The translations under genes and the position numbers were made by a program. 64,000 nucleotides of DNA from Shewanella benthica KT99 (lineage in GTDB: Bacteria; Pseudomonadota; Gammaproteobacteria; Enterobacterales; Shewanellaceae), in assembly GCF_000172075.1 (NCBI RefSeq), contig NZ_ABIC01000007.1, positions 1-64,000 on the forward strand. The letters run 5' to 3'. The first letter of the stretch is position 1. Each line of letters begins with the position of its first letter. The notes below the pieces were generated by a model that did no database searches, was not told the DNA's origin, and was given only the letters and a program-made list of their open reading frames with translations. Below are positions 1 through 9,750 of this stretch, one piece after another.

Positions 1-200
<200 letters not shown>

Positions 201-228
201 GCTCTTTATAAGCATTGGTAGATATTTA

Positions 229-264
229 TAAAAACGGCGTTGAGGAACTTCAACGCCGTTTTTG
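229..264 (+). terminator. Rho-independent terminator of glnB
   Basis: The stem AAACGGCGTTGA pairs with TCAACGCCGTTT around a 6-base loop and is followed by T residues. The A-run on the other side would also let it stop the broken lacI-type gene arriving on the minus strand. Confidence 0.85.
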
Positions 265-319
265 ATCTTATTCCAATTGGAATTAATACTTTTTCTACTT
301 AAATATGTAATCTGTAAAT

Positions 320-720
320 TTAAGTCACTTTTGATGATGAGTCTCTGATCACGGGTTCTGGTATGAATATCTTCGCTTGTGCGGATTTCTGTGAGCGTCT
401 TTTTGCAATTAAGAGTTCAGTAGCCATCTGGGCTATTTTCTGATTTGGTTGATGTACTGTCGTCAGTTTTGGCCAGGTCTGTCTAGAGAAGGGACTATCT
501 TCGAAACCAACGATAGAGATATCCAATCCTTCTAGGCGTGCGGCAAATAGAGATCCAGCGGCTATTTCATCGTTACAGGCAACAATTGCCGTAGGTTTTT
601 TACCCTGTTGAGTCAAGTCTTCGCACCGGATACACCGGATTTGAAAGAATACTCGCCTTCAATAATGTCGACCTTTAGGTTATACCCTCGAGTAAGTATC
701 GGATCATTCAGCGGGAGTTT
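320..720 (-). pseudogene. Broken LacI/GalR-family regulator, C-terminal part
   Basis: The last 98 residues form the C-terminal half of a LacI-type sugar-binding domain, with PTAIVACNDEIAAG, the SIVGFEDSP segment and TTVHQPNQKIAQMA. Going upstream, the homologous sequence continues in another frame (RGYNLKVDIIEGEYSFKSG, ending at a TGA near 617-620), which shows a frameshift between SGAKT and LTQQGKK. No DNA-binding helix-turn-helix is left; upstream of about 720 the sequence is unrelated repeat-like DNA. The fragment has lost its promoter-proximal half and cannot be a functional repressor. A TTG codon at 616 could in theory start translation of the ligand-binding remnant, but I see no ribosome binding site that favours it. 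Confidence 0.8.
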
Positions 721-845
721 AAAGCACTGTAGGCAAGGTCTATATATTGCTCCTCGGTAACAGCTCCTGCGTTGCTCTCGATAATTGCTCCTGCATTATT
801 CTACCTTCACCCGTCCATGGGCTCGTACCTCCTGCATCTGACCTC

Positions 846-940
846 CATGGTCTTAAGCGTTCCATACGCTTTCAAGACATTTCCCATATCCCTATGGGTC
901 AGGGAAATGTCATATTTTGTATGGAACAAAATAGACCATG
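846..940. repeat. Large imperfect palindrome
   Basis: The left arm (846-885) and the reverse complement of the right arm (902-940) share three blocks in the same order: CATGGTCT, GTTCCATAC and GACATTTCCC, separated by unmatched stretches of similar length. The loop is 886-901. It lies in an otherwise gene-free stretch (about 720-1461), so it is probably the hairpin of a small mobile or repetitive element. Two overlapping open frames across it look like by-products of the palindrome. Confidence 0.6.
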
Positions 941-959
941 CAGTCGTATATCGAGAACA

Positions 960-1095
960 TTCAACCTAGCATAAAGGGCTTTGCCCTTTGCTTTAAACAT
1001 CAGCCGCACTGCGTGAGGCTCTCAGTGTTTCCACTTCGGTGTTGCATTGACTTAAAAAGGGAATAACCATTTCCTCATCAATGCGCCTAGACAGT
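960..1095. repeat. Decayed copy of the MITE-like element seen at 25,310
   Basis: This stretch shares GCACTGCGT, then AAGGGAATAACCATT followed by CTC..ATCA, in the same order and similar spacing as the middle of the element at 25,310-25,575. No terminal inverted repeats are left. The following 1,096-1,461 holds a 62-codon open frame from 1081 with no recognisable relatives and no convincing ribosome binding site; I see nothing else there. Confidence 0.5.
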
Positions 1096-1461
1096 GAAAC
1101 CGACATGGAGCTTAGTACCTATGTTGTGTCATTCACAGATGAAGATAAACAATATAAGCGCAGTGATACAGATAAAGTGAAGTCGGCAACAGCTGAAGTA
1201 CTATTTCAGGCTAATCAGGGAATAGATTTTCAGCCTGAATTAGTCCACCACCAACACCATAATCCCTAGGCCCAGCGTCAATCAAATGATAAATACTCTA
1301 GCAAAAAAGGGGCTTATTCATAAAGAACCCCGCACAGATAGAAGTATTTCACTGTTCTTACCGAGCGAACAGTTACCCGCTTTGAAGTGAATTCAATCGA
1401 TCATTTTCACTGTGTTTAAGTACTGTGTTTAAGTACTAGGTTTAGGAGCTTGAGTACAAGT

Positions 1462-1884
1462 TTATCTTTTAGCTACAAAAGCTGTTAACAGATCTTTCCA
1501 GGTGATGATGCCTGTTAGCTTACCTTTATCTAAAACGGGTAATGAGCCTATATCATGCTTGAGCAGCAGCTCACTGGCCTGCCTGATGGTTTGATTTGGC
1601 GATATGGTGATTGGGTTTCTAGTCATCACCTGATGTGCTCTTCTTTGCAGGGTTTCACTGTCGCGTTCAGTTTCGTTGATATTGCCTATATTAGGGCTCA
1701 ACGTTCTTAGATAGTCGCGCTCAGACAGTATTCCCTGCAGTTTATCGTGTTCGATAACCAATAGGTGATGGAAGGGCGCATTATCAAATATCTCCTTGGC
1801 CACTGTGAGCCTATCGTCCATCTCTATGGTGACGATGCGAGTGGTCATGATCTTCGATATTCTTATATCCAGCTTTAAGTCCAT
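1462..1884 (-). CDS. Tandem CBS-domain protein
   Basis: This 140-residue cytosolic protein is almost entirely two CBS motifs. The first runs from about residue 9 (ISKIMTTRIVTIEMDD) to 60 and ends in HDKLQGILSERDYLR. The second runs from about 85 (HQVMTRNPITISPN) to 136 and ends in KGKLTGIITWKDLL. CBS pairs bind adenine nucleotides (AMP, ATP, SAM) and normally regulate a partner enzyme or transporter; a free-standing pair like this has no assignable partner from sequence alone. The neighbouring yjiH-type gene lies 183 bases away behind a terminator, so the two are probably not co-transcribed. The start ATG is preceded by GGGAGG at a proper distance. Confidence 0.9.
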   Translation of the reverse strand: MDLKLDIRISKIMTTRIVTIEMDDRLTVAKEIFDNAPFHHLLVIEHDKLQGILSERDYLRTLSPNIGNINETERDSETLQRRAHQVMTRNPITISPNQTIRQASELLLKHDIGSLPVLDKGKLTGIITWKDLLTAFVAKR

Positions 1885-2022
1885 ATAAGCCTCCCTTCAC
1901 AAAACAGAAATGTGAGTGTTTACATATTTATAACAGTTACATAAGGTGGAGGGAAGTTAATCTTCTATGGGTATAGAAGCTAACAATAAAAGTGCGTACC
2001 AGAGGGGCAATAAAAAACAGAC

Positions 2023-2053
2023 AAAAAAAGAGTGGCAGAGCCACTCTTTTTTT
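2023..2053 (-). terminator. Bidirectional terminator downstream of yjiH-type gene
   Basis: The hairpin AGAGTGGC-AGA-GCCACTCT is flanked by an A-run on one side and a T-run on the other, 15 bases after the stop of the minus-strand membrane protein gene. Confidence 0.85.
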
Positions 2054-2067
2054 AGGGGGTGATTAAC

Positions 2068-3423
2068 CTAGAAAATCAGATGCGCCGCACCAGCAATGAT
2101 AGGTAGAGTGACCAGAGTACGCAGGATAAAGATCACGAAAAGCTCGAAAAAATTAATTGGGATCTTGCTTCCCATCAATAGCGCCCCAACTTCACTCATG
2201 TAGATAAGCTGAGTCACAGACAATGAGGCAATGATGAAACGTGTCATATCCGACTCGATTGAGCTAGCCAGAATCGAAGGGATAAACATATCGGCAAAAC
2301 CGACCACTATGGTTTTGGATGCTTCGGCCGCTTCAGGTACCTGTAAAAGCTCTAAAAGTGGGATAAAAGGCATACCTAAATACTGAAATACTGGTGTATA
2401 TTCAGCGATAATCAAAGCAATAGTGCCGATTCCCATGACAACAGGAATAACACCAAACACCATGTCGATGACATTCTTTATGCCATCTTTAAATGTCTGC
2501 TTGATACCGTTGGCTTGTCCTGCTTTGGCGAGAGCCTGTTCCAGGCCCCAGGAAAATACTCCGTGTCCCTGTGGGATCACTTCATCATCCGGGTGCCTTG
2601 GGGTGTTGTCTATATAGTCATCTTTCTTCCAACGCAAGGGAGGGAGTTTTGGCACGATAATCGCGGCCACGATGCCCGCTAAACAAACGGTTAAGTAGAA
2701 AGGCACAAACATATGTTCGAGTTTGACCTGAGAGATAACCACCAGAGAGAAGGTAATAGATACCGCAGAGAAAGTGGTGCCGATAACAGCCGCTTCTCTC
2801 TGAGTATATAGACGCTTCTCATATTGCTTACTGGTCATCAAAATGGCGACACTGCCATCACCTAACCAAGATGCCATACAGTCGACGGCGCTACGTCCTG
2901 GCAAGTTAAATATCGGACGCATTATTTTAGTTAATAGCGTGCCGATAAATTCGAGTAAACCAAAATTCATCAGTAATGGCAGTAACATGCCTGCGAAGAT
3001 GAACACACTAAATAGTGATGGTAATAGGTCATTTAAAATCAGTGCACCGGTATCGCCAGATGTGATCGCTTCAGGACCAACACCGAAGAAGGTCATCACT
3101 ACGAAGATGGCACCCAGTATACGAATAACCAGCCAGGCCGGCGTGACATTGAGCAGTGAGTTGAAGAATGCATGATTGATGATCATAGCAGGCTTAAACA
3201 ATTTAGTGATCACACTCGCGGTGGTTGTTATCGCGATAATCGCGGTGACTATCGCTGTGATAGTGTCACCAAGTAGGCTCTGTAGCCCCTTGGATACGAT
3301 AGCGATTGGGATCGTGATAGCGTCGTTATAACTGATAGGCGTCATAAACAGCAGTAGACCTATCAATGACGGAATAATAAACGTCAATATCGTTTTTATG
3401 TTATGGGTTTGTTTCGCAGCCAC
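2068..3423 (-). CDS. YjiH-family inner-membrane protein (nucleoside-recognition/Gate domain)
   Basis: This 451-residue polytopic membrane protein has about ten hydrophobic segments. Its order is typical of the YjiH group: an N-terminal helix pair, the conserved FGVGPEA and SGDTGALILNDLLPSL region, then GRSAVDCMASWLGDGSVAIL, which marks the Gate (nucleoside recognition) fold. A hydrophilic loop at about 255-290 precedes a second Gate-like half. Transported substrate and role are unknown for the family; homologues often stand near peptidase or amino-acid genes, but here the neighbours give no clue. Length is normal and no disruption is seen. The start was taken at the ATG before AAKQTHNIK. Upstream 3,424-4,100 probably contains its promoter, not resolved. 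Confidence 0.85.
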   Translation of the reverse strand: MAAKQTHNIKTILTFIIPSLIGLLLFMTPISYNDAITIPIAIVSKGLQSLLGDTITAIVTAIIAITTTASVITKLFKPAMIINHAFFNSLLNVTPAWLVIRILGAIFVVMTFFGVGPEAITSGDTGALILNDLLPSLFSVFIFAGMLLPLLMNFGLLEFIGTLLTKIMRPIFNLPGRSAVDCMASWLGDGSVAILMTSKQYEKRLYTQREAAVIGTTFSAVSITFSLVVISQVKLEHMFVPFYLTVCLAGIVAAIIVPKLPPLRWKKDDYIDNTPRHPDDEVIPQGHGVFSWGLEQALAKAGQANGIKQTFKDGIKNVIDMVFGVIPVVMGIGTIALIIAEYTPVFQYLGMPFIPLLELLQVPEAAEASKTIVVGFADMFIPSILASSIESDMTRFIIASLSVTQLIYMSEVGALLMGSKIPINFFELFVIFILRTLVTLPIIAGAAHLIF

Positions 3424-4100
3424 TTTTTTTCACCCTAAATTACCGTTTCGGCACAATTGCAATAAGTTAACATTTTATCCAATTTGAAATTAAGTTTGAA
3501 TATCCATTCAAATCGAGGGAGGCAAGATTACCCCCTTAAATCCTCTATGTAAAACGATTCTCAGGCTGGATGGGATTAATCACAGGTAAAGCATAGTTAT
3601 TACGCATTTTTGAGTATTTATATTCTCGCGAAACAAGCAAGAATACATTATGTGTGTTTTTGGTTTCATTACAGTTAAGGTTAGTGGTTGCACATGTTTT
3701 ATTTGTGTTGCTCTTATGTGTTTTCGAGGTGTTTTTTCCAAGGCAAGCGACGTGTTCATAGAGTCACATCGCTATTGTTCGAAGTGATAAAACAAAGTTA
3801 GCTGAAAGTATCTCTCATGCTCTTGACTTTATCGGCATCGACCCAGTAATAGCCGCGACGCCTTGCCAAGATTGACCCTACTAGGGCTTAATTCAGAGTC
3901 CTTTAAATGCGTCTGCTGGCATATCTCTCGGCTGATGGAGCCTGTGTATTTACACTATGATAATCAAAGTGATAATGGTTTAGATGTACCTAAAGTGCAA
4001 TTTCATTATTTAGAAATGTTAAAAATCAGTGCTGGACCTCTTTAATCAATGCTGCTTCCATGTATGTTAAGGGAGTGTGTGATGAGTGAATTAAGGAAAA
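3424..4100. other. Long intergenic stretch, no convincing gene
   Basis: 677 bases between divergent genes. A short frame from 3863 (60 codons) and a stop-interrupted frame near 3,785-3,860 that reads LAESISHALDFIGIDP hint at a decayed gene, but I do not recognise the family. The sequence becomes AT-rich at 3,600-3,730, compatible with promoter regions for both flanking genes. Confidence 0.4.
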
Positions 4101-4784
4101 ATGATAGAAAAGAGCAGAAAGCTATCCAGCTTAGCGTTTAAGTTTGGTGTACTTGGGTGTGTTGGTTTAATTATTGGCACTGTTTTATCTGTGCTTGGAT
4201 TTCAAGACTTCGAGGGTCAGGGCTTTAATTTTCTTAACCACACGCTCAGTGAGCTGGGGCACTATGGTCATTCTAAATTTGCCGTGGTGATCAATGGCGG
4301 GCTTTTTTTTGGTAGTTTAAGTCTGATTATGTTTTGTCTTTTCTCTATTCAGCTGATGGATAATAGAGCCCTCTATCCATTATTAATCGCACTCGTTTGT
4401 ACATTTATCTCATTGGCGGCAGCTGGGTTATTTCCGGTTAATGTGTACCATCTGCACACCGCGGCATTGAAGTACTTTTTCTATTCCGGGGCCGTGAGTT
4501 CATTCATCTATCTTATCTACATTTTGATGAAAGGCAGGCTCTTCTATTCTCGCTGGAATGCACTCACAGGTATTTTGACCTTCATCAGTTTCTTAAGTTT
4601 TCTCTTGTTCCCCCATCAATCTTTTGGGTTAACAATGATCGTCGGTAGACCCTTCTATCAGGAGATGGTGATGAGCTTACCCAGACCCGATATCTGGTGG
4701 CCCGCGACGTTGGAGTGGATCTGCATAGGGCTATTTATGCTCTGGACCTTAGGTTTAGTGACTAGCTTAAGGTCGAGAGGGTGA
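4101..4784 (+). CDS. DUF998-type membrane protein
   Basis: 227 residues with six predicted membrane helices starting near residue 15 (VLGCVGLIIGTVLSVLGF). The features NHTLSELGHYG at about 46-56 and AAAGLFPVNVYHLHT at about 112-126 are the two conserved loops of the DUF998 family (small six-helix membrane proteins of unknown function). It is read from an ATG preceded by AAGGA at seven bases. It stands alone: the gene downstream is on the opposite strand. No biochemical role can be given. Confidence 0.7.
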   Translation: MIEKSRKLSSLAFKFGVLGCVGLIIGTVLSVLGFQDFEGQGFNFLNHTLSELGHYGHSKFAVVINGGLFFGSLSLIMFCLFSIQLMDNRALYPLLIALVCTFISLAAAGLFPVNVYHLHTAALKYFFYSGAVSSFIYLIYILMKGRLFYSRWNALTGILTFISFLSFLLFPHQSFGLTMIVGRPFYQEMVMSLPRPDIWWPATLEWICIGLFMLWTLGLVTSLRSRG

Positions 4785-4917
4785 TTAAAGTTTGTCACCT
4801 TCCGCGCTACAGCTTAATCGTCTTATCGCTTTCTCATCTGGTTTGTGCCTTACCGTTAAAAATTGGATTCCGGCTATAAGTATGCCGGAATGACGTGTGG
4901 TTTCTTGTGTGCCTGCT

Positions 4918-5787
4918 TTAAACGGTGCTGAAGCCCGCTTGCTGATGCCAGTAGCCGTTGCAACTGAGCTCAGAGCCACTTTTTTCTTGTTTTACCTGGG
5001 GCGCTTGCTCGCCATCAAATAATTTATCCGCAAGCTCGACACTGCTCATGCTCGAGGGGGAAACCCTGAAATAATCTACACCTATATTTTCCATATCGTC
5101 TTTTTCTGACGAGAGGTCGATACAGGCCGCTGACTGAGTCTGTATGCCGTTGAGGCGCAGCAGGGGCTCAGACTCTTGAGTCTGAGCTAGCAGTCCCTTA
5201 GGATTTGAGATACAGATGGTTTGGCAATTGTCTTTGGCCAGCCCCTTGTGTCTGGCGGTGAAGCAGCGCGCCGAAAGAGCTAGGGGCATAAAGCCATGAC
5301 CAAACACCTCGATTTCGAACGCGGGCGTTTCGATTGATATGACCTTGTCGAGCCAATGTTTAGACAGCTCCACCGGCATGACGAAGCGCTGCATGCCCCA
5401 GCTGTGTAGCTTCTTCAAGCTGGCTAAGTTGTAGTTGTTGACCGTGGGGCCGCAGATAAAGGGCAGACCCAGTTCTTTGGCCGCCTGAACCGCGCCCATA
5501 TCATTGGCTTCGATGGTAAATTCACCATTGTCGACCTGTTTCTTCAGCTCGGTATATTCGGATGGCGCTTCCAGCAGTGCCAGAGTCGAGATTACTACCT
5601 CTTTACCCGAGGCCTTGAGCATATGAGCTAAGTCCATATAATCAGTAAACTTAAGCTCACGGCGGCGACTACATATGGTCTCCCCCAGATACACGAGTGG
5701 GATCTGGCTATCGGCAACGGCTCGATAAAACTCGATAACCTTCTCTTTCGGCCAGCAATATAATAATGGCCCGAGTGATATTTTCAT
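4918..5787 (-). CDS. ubiV: UbiV, O2-independent ubiquinone hydroxylation subunit (U32 family)
   Basis: A U32 peptidase-family protein of 289 residues from the ATG of MKISLGPLLYCW; an upstream in-frame extension lacks conserved sequence. UbiV forms a heterodimer with UbiU and, together with UbiT, carries out the ubiquinone hydroxylations without oxygen, using prephenate as oxygen donor. The four iron-sulphur ligands known in E. coli UbiV are conserved: Cys39, then Cys175, Cys188 and Cys192 (spacing 13 and 4, as in E. coli). The gene lies downstream of ubiU on the same strand, 183 bases apart, and opposite ubiT. Length and motifs look intact. Confidence 0.95.
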   Translation of the reverse strand: MKISLGPLLYCWPKEKVIEFYRAVADSQIPLVYLGETICSRRRELKFTDYMDLAHMLKASGKEVVISTLALLEAPSEYTELKKQVDNGEFTIEANDMGAVQAAKELGLPFICGPTVNNYNLASLKKLHSWGMQRFVMPVELSKHWLDKVISIETPAFEIEVFGHGFMPLALSARCFTARHKGLAKDNCQTICISNPKGLLAQTQESEPLLRLNGIQTQSAACIDLSSEKDDMENIGVDYFRVSPSSMSSVELADKLFDGEQAPQVKQEKSGSELSCNGYWHQQAGFSTV

Positions 5788-5970
5788 CTGTTTTCCTATG
5801 TGGAATGACATCTGCCGGGCAGCCTGACATTCAGGTCTTATTGCCACTTGTGCTCATGGTCTGGCCAGAGTATTTGGCAGTTTACATGGGTGTTTGCTTG
5901 AATGAATACTTACTTAAATGCTTAGCGCATAAGGTCAATTCAAAGGTAATAGTAGCGGTCTTGGCTAAGG

Positions 5971-6972
5971 TTACTGCCAAGACCGCTCATAGGCGCCTAG
6001 TGTGGTAGTTTGCCCCTCTGAGACCTTAGATAGCGCTCTGTTCCATTCATCTTGGGTTTGATACTGGTCCGGGTTATCGAGATAGGTATCGATGGCGTGT
6101 CGCCACACCGAGGTGACTTGCTCAACATAAGCTGGGCTGCGTTGTCGGCCCTCAATTTTTAAAGACACCACTTTTGCTTTGGCGAGTTCAGGGATCAGGC
6201 TTAATGTGTTTAAACTTGTGGGTGACTCGAGCAGGTATGTCGGCTCGCTGTTGTCTTGTGTGGTGTATCGGCCCTTGCAGACCACAGGGTAACCCATCTG
6301 TTCGTCTATGGAGGATTTATCGATAAGGACCCCGTTGAGGCGTGTCAATCTGGCGCCATCTTTCTCTTGCCAGCGAACGTGCTTAGCCGGTGAGCAGGAG
6401 CCACCGGTATTGGGCGACTGGCCCGTCACATAAGAGGAGAGATGACAGCGGCCTTCGGCCATGATACACAGGCTACCAAAGGCAAACACTTCCAGATCAA
6501 CTGGAGTGACCTTAGAGAGAGCTCTCACTTGTTTCATCGATAATACCCGGGGCAATACGGCGCGCTCTATGTTGAACTCTTCCTTGTAGAGTTTCAATGC
6601 ACCTAAGTTGGTGGCACTGGCCTGCACCGACAGATGCAGTGGCAGGTGAGGGTAGTGGCTGTGGGCATAGTCCAGCAATGAAAGGTCGGCCATGATCAAG
6701 GCATCGATGCCGGTATTAGCGGCAATATCGACCGCTTCGTACCAACGTTTCTCCTCTCCGGGTTTGGGAAAGGTGTTGATGGTCAGGAAGATCTTCTTTC
6801 CACGCTTCTTAGTGTATTCGGCTGCTTGCTGCAGTTTTTTCGGGGTAAAGTTGAGACCCGCGAATGATCTGGCATTGGTGTCATTCTTTAAGCCTAGATA
6901 GACGGCATCGGCGCCTGCATTGAGCGCAGTTTTCAGTGATGCCAAATTACCTGCCGGACACAGCAGTTCCAT
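5971..6972 (-). CDS. ubiU: UbiU, O2-independent ubiquinone hydroxylation subunit (U32 family)
   Basis: 333 residues from the ATG of MELLCPAGNLASLKTAL; an eight-residue upstream extension is not conserved. UbiU is the partner of UbiV in the cytosolic complex that hydroxylates ubiquinone precursors in anaerobiosis. The Cys ligands at 169, 176, 193 and 232 stand at exactly the positions described for E. coli UbiU, with the U32 signature around FAFGSLCIMAEGRCHLS. Upstream, divergent ubiT shares the intergenic region, which has an FNR-like half-conserved site. Together with UbiV and UbiT the pathway is complete in this window. Confidence 0.96.
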   Translation of the reverse strand: MELLCPAGNLASLKTALNAGADAVYLGLKNDTNARSFAGLNFTPKKLQQAAEYTKKRGKKIFLTINTFPKPGEEKRWYEAVDIAANTGIDALIMADLSLLDYAHSHYPHLPLHLSVQASATNLGALKLYKEEFNIERAVLPRVLSMKQVRALSKVTPVDLEVFAFGSLCIMAEGRCHLSSYVTGQSPNTGGSCSPAKHVRWQEKDGARLTRLNGVLIDKSSIDEQMGYPVVCKGRYTTQDNSEPTYLLESPTSLNTLSLIPELAKAKVVSLKIEGRQRSPAYVEQVTSVWRHAIDTYLDNPDQYQTQDEWNRALSKVSEGQTTTLGAYERSWQ

Positions 6973-7037
6973 ATTCTTACTCCAAGGTGCTCTCAAAAAT
7001 CGAAAAGTGAGTGTAAAAGGGATTGGCTATCGAATAC

Positions 7038-7051
7038 TTGATGTAAAACAG
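7038..7051. promoter_or_regulatory. FNR-like site between ubiU and ubiT
   Basis: TTGATGTAAAACAG matches 8 of the 10 defined positions of the FNR/EtrA consensus TTGAT-N4-ATCAA. Known FNR control of ubiTUV in E. coli makes it plausible, but the right half is weak. Confidence 0.4.
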
Positions 7052-7144
7052 GTTTGTGATCATAAAATATGGGTAAAATCATTTTCTTTTTGACTCTCCT
7101 GCTGTAGACAGAGAGTTATTTAGGCTATCGGAAATCAGATCCAT

Positions 7145-7657
7145 ATGCAGATACCACTTTCAGGCAATATCGCCAAGCAACTCCTTATTCTTGTGCCTAA
7201 GCTTATGCGACAACCATTGGCGATGGTGCCATTCAAGTTAAAAGCCGATGTGTTAGTCCGCCTGTTAGGATTAATGCTCAAGCAGCAGGGGGAAGATGAA
7301 GAGTTGGATTTTCTGTGTGGACGTTGGGTGGCAATTAATGTCGAGGACATGGGACTGGAGTTTGAAGTCAGCTATGACTCTCGTTGGTTGGTACGCCCAA
7401 GAACCGATGCTCAAGTGGTGTTCTCGGGACATTCGAAAGAGCTGCTCCTGATCGCGGCGGGAAAAGAAGATCCCGACACGCTTTTTTTCCAGCGTAAGCT
7501 GTCCATCGAAGGTGACACCGAGCTGGGATTAGAGGTGAAGAATCTGTTGCTCAGCGTCGAGTTTGATACCTTGCCATCGCCTATTAGGCGCAGCATAGAG
7601 AAGCTGGCACTGATTATCTGCCAGCTGCAGATTAAGGCAGAGCCTCAGGCTGTGTAG
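7145..7657 (+). CDS. ubiT: UbiT, SCP2-domain accessory factor for anaerobic ubiquinone synthesis
   Basis: 170 residues, almost all an SCP2 sterol-carrier-like lipid-binding domain (about 35-135: LGLMLKQQGEDEELDFLCGRW, then VVFSGHSKELLLIAAGKEDPDTLFFQRKL, SIEGDTELGLEVKN). UbiT binds isoprenoid quinone intermediates and is required with UbiU-UbiV for O2-independent ubiquinone synthesis. The N-terminal 30 residues are amphipathic, typical for membrane contact. Transcribed away from ubiU. ATG chosen because the conserved region begins soon after. Confidence 0.92.
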   Translation: MQIPLSGNIAKQLLILVPKLMRQPLAMVPFKLKADVLVRLLGLMLKQQGEDEELDFLCGRWVAINVEDMGLEFEVSYDSRWLVRPRTDAQVVFSGHSKELLLIAAGKEDPDTLFFQRKLSIEGDTELGLEVKNLLLSVEFDTLPSPIRRSIEKLALIICQLQIKAEPQAV

Positions 7658-7869
7658 TCGACCAGGCCGAAATACCCGATAGGGTATTACAAGGAAAGCT
7701 GCCCGAGAGGTTTGTTACTGTATGCGACACCTCATCATCTCTGGTCGCCAGAGGCGCGTTGTGGGATAAGTTTGGTCCCTGTCAGGACCATTTTTTCTCT
7801 TGCCTCATGTCTGCTATTTGATGATGACTGTGGTTAGAGGTTTATGATCAGTACCTAGGAGTACGTCAG

Positions 7870-9673
7870 ATGAAACACACTGTGCAATCGAACACCCCTA
7901 GCCGAGGCGACTGTCGATAACAGTCGGCCAGAGTGCACTCCAACCTCATCTGCCGCCGATCCCCTGAGATCCTGTGTCATCCTCAACCCCAAGACTGAGA
8001 AATATTCTCATCTCGATGACCGCTCACGAGTCTTGCTTATCAAGACGATTAAATTTTTTGAGCCGCGAGGCAAGGCGAAGCTTAAAGCCGACGATCATCA
8101 AGGAACCTGGTATGCCGATTTTCTCGAATTCGAGAAAAAAGAGCAGCTGTTTGCCACCTTCCTGACCCCAGCTGCCTATGGCGATGAAAACTGTCGTTGG
8201 GACACCTTGCGGATCTGTGCGCTCAACGAGGTCCTGGGTTTCTATGGGCTGGCTCATTGGTACACCTGGCAGGTCTCGATTCTGGGGCTGGGACCCATCT
8301 GGATCAGCGACAACGAAGTGGTGAAGAATCGTGCGGCCAAGCTGTTAAAGGAGGGGGGAGGGATCTTCGCCTTCGGCTTATCCGAGAAGGAACATGGGGC
8401 GGATATCTATTCGACCGACATGTGCCTGACTCGCCAGGAGGATGGTTCCTATCTGGCCTGTGGCAATAAATATTATATAGGTAATGGTAATAAGGCGGCG
8501 ATGGTGTCGACCTTCGGTAAACTCACCGACACCGATGAATATGTCTTCTTCGTGGTGGACTCGCAGCATAAAAATTATCAGTTAGTGCAAAATGTGGTTA
8601 ACTCCCAAAATTATGTCGCCGAATATCGCCTCGATAACTACCCTATTAGTCAAGAGGACATCTTAGCCACGGGACGCGATGCCTGGGATATGGCGCTCAA
8701 TACCGTTAACCTGGGGAAATTCAATTTGGGCTAGGCCTCGATTGGCATCTGCTCACATGCATACCATGAGGCGATCAACCACGCGTCTCATCGGCGCCTG
8801 TTCGATCACTACGTCACCGATTTTGTCTATATCAAGCATTTGTTTATCGAGGCCTATGCGCGCCTCAGCGCCATGAAACTATTTGCCCGACGAGGTGTCG
8901 ATTACATGCGCTGCGCCAATAGGGATGACCGCCGTTACCTGCTGTTTACCCCTATGGTCAAGATGAAAGTCACCACCCAGGGAGAAGAGGTGATCGATCG
9001 ACTCTGGGATGTGATGGCCGCCAAGGGGTTCGAGAAAAACATGTACTTCGAGATGGCGGTTAGAGACATTCGCGCCTTGCCCAAGCTTGAGGGCACGGTT
9101 CATGTCAATATGGCGCTTATATTGAAGTTTATGGCTAATTATTTCTTCAAGCCTGCCGTCTACCCCGATATCCCCACCATGGATGAGCCGATCAACGATG
9201 ATTTCCTGTTTAATCAGGGGGCGACCAGGGGGCTTGGCAAGACTCGGTTCCATGATTATCGCAGAGTCTATAATAGGGTCAGTCTAGCTAATGTTAATAT
9301 TTTTAAGAAGCAGATCAGACTGTTGAAAATGCTCTTGTTGGTGGGCAAGCCGAGTGTGGCGCAGGCTAAAGACTTCGATTTTCTGCTGATCTTGGGAGAA
9401 TTATTTACCCTAGTCGTCTATGGGCAGCTTATCTTGGAACAAGCTCGACTGGAGAGGAGTGAAGATGATCTCATCGAGCAGATATTTGATTTCATGATCC
9501 GCGATTTTTCCAAGTTTGCCCTGCAGCTGAGCCAGAAAGCCAGTTCGAGCCTGATCCAGCAACTCATCTGTAAGCGCATGATAAGGCGTCCTGTGGTCGA
9601 TAGTGCGCGTCATACTCGGGTGTGGGACAATTATGCCTACCGGCTGAAAGATCAATATGAGATGAATCCCTAG
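7870..9673 (+). pseudogene. Broken acyl-CoA dehydrogenase gene
   Basis: A continuous protein-like sequence of about 590 codons is interrupted twice. From the ATG at 7870 the frame hits a stop near 7,918. A +/-1 shift at about 7,905 connects to the frame reading NPKTEKYSHLDDRSR and on through the acyl-CoA dehydrogenase core, including FAFGLSEKEHGADIYSTDM and GNKYYIGNGNKAAMVSTFG (substrate/FAD binding region). A TAG at 8,732-8,734 after GKFNLG then stops it; the same frame resumes at once with ASIGICSHAYHEAINHAS and runs to 9,673. The TAG probably replaced a Trp TGG. Shewanella uses such large acyl-CoA dehydrogenases in fatty-acid oxidation. With a frameshift and a nonsense codon the gene is dead unless both are sequencing errors. 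Confidence 0.85.
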
Positions 9674-9750
9674 TATACCCGTCGGTGTTGGAACCTGATG
9701 CAGATCTGGGTATCATGACTAGTACCTGCCCCAGACCATCTCGAGGCCAC

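Noticed and set aside
747..974. Two overlapping open frames as genes
   Set aside because: They lie across the large palindrome, lack ribosome binding sites and have no protein-like pattern.
1081..1269. 62-codon gene
   Set aside because: Begins inside the repeat-like sequence, no recognisable family, no convincing start signal.
3863..4045. 60-codon gene
   Set aside because: No ribosome binding site or known relatives; frame neighbours carry stops, at best a relic.
7974..8165. Separate small gene inside the dehydrogenase region
   Set aside because: It is the alternative frame of the acyl-CoA dehydrogenase sequence.
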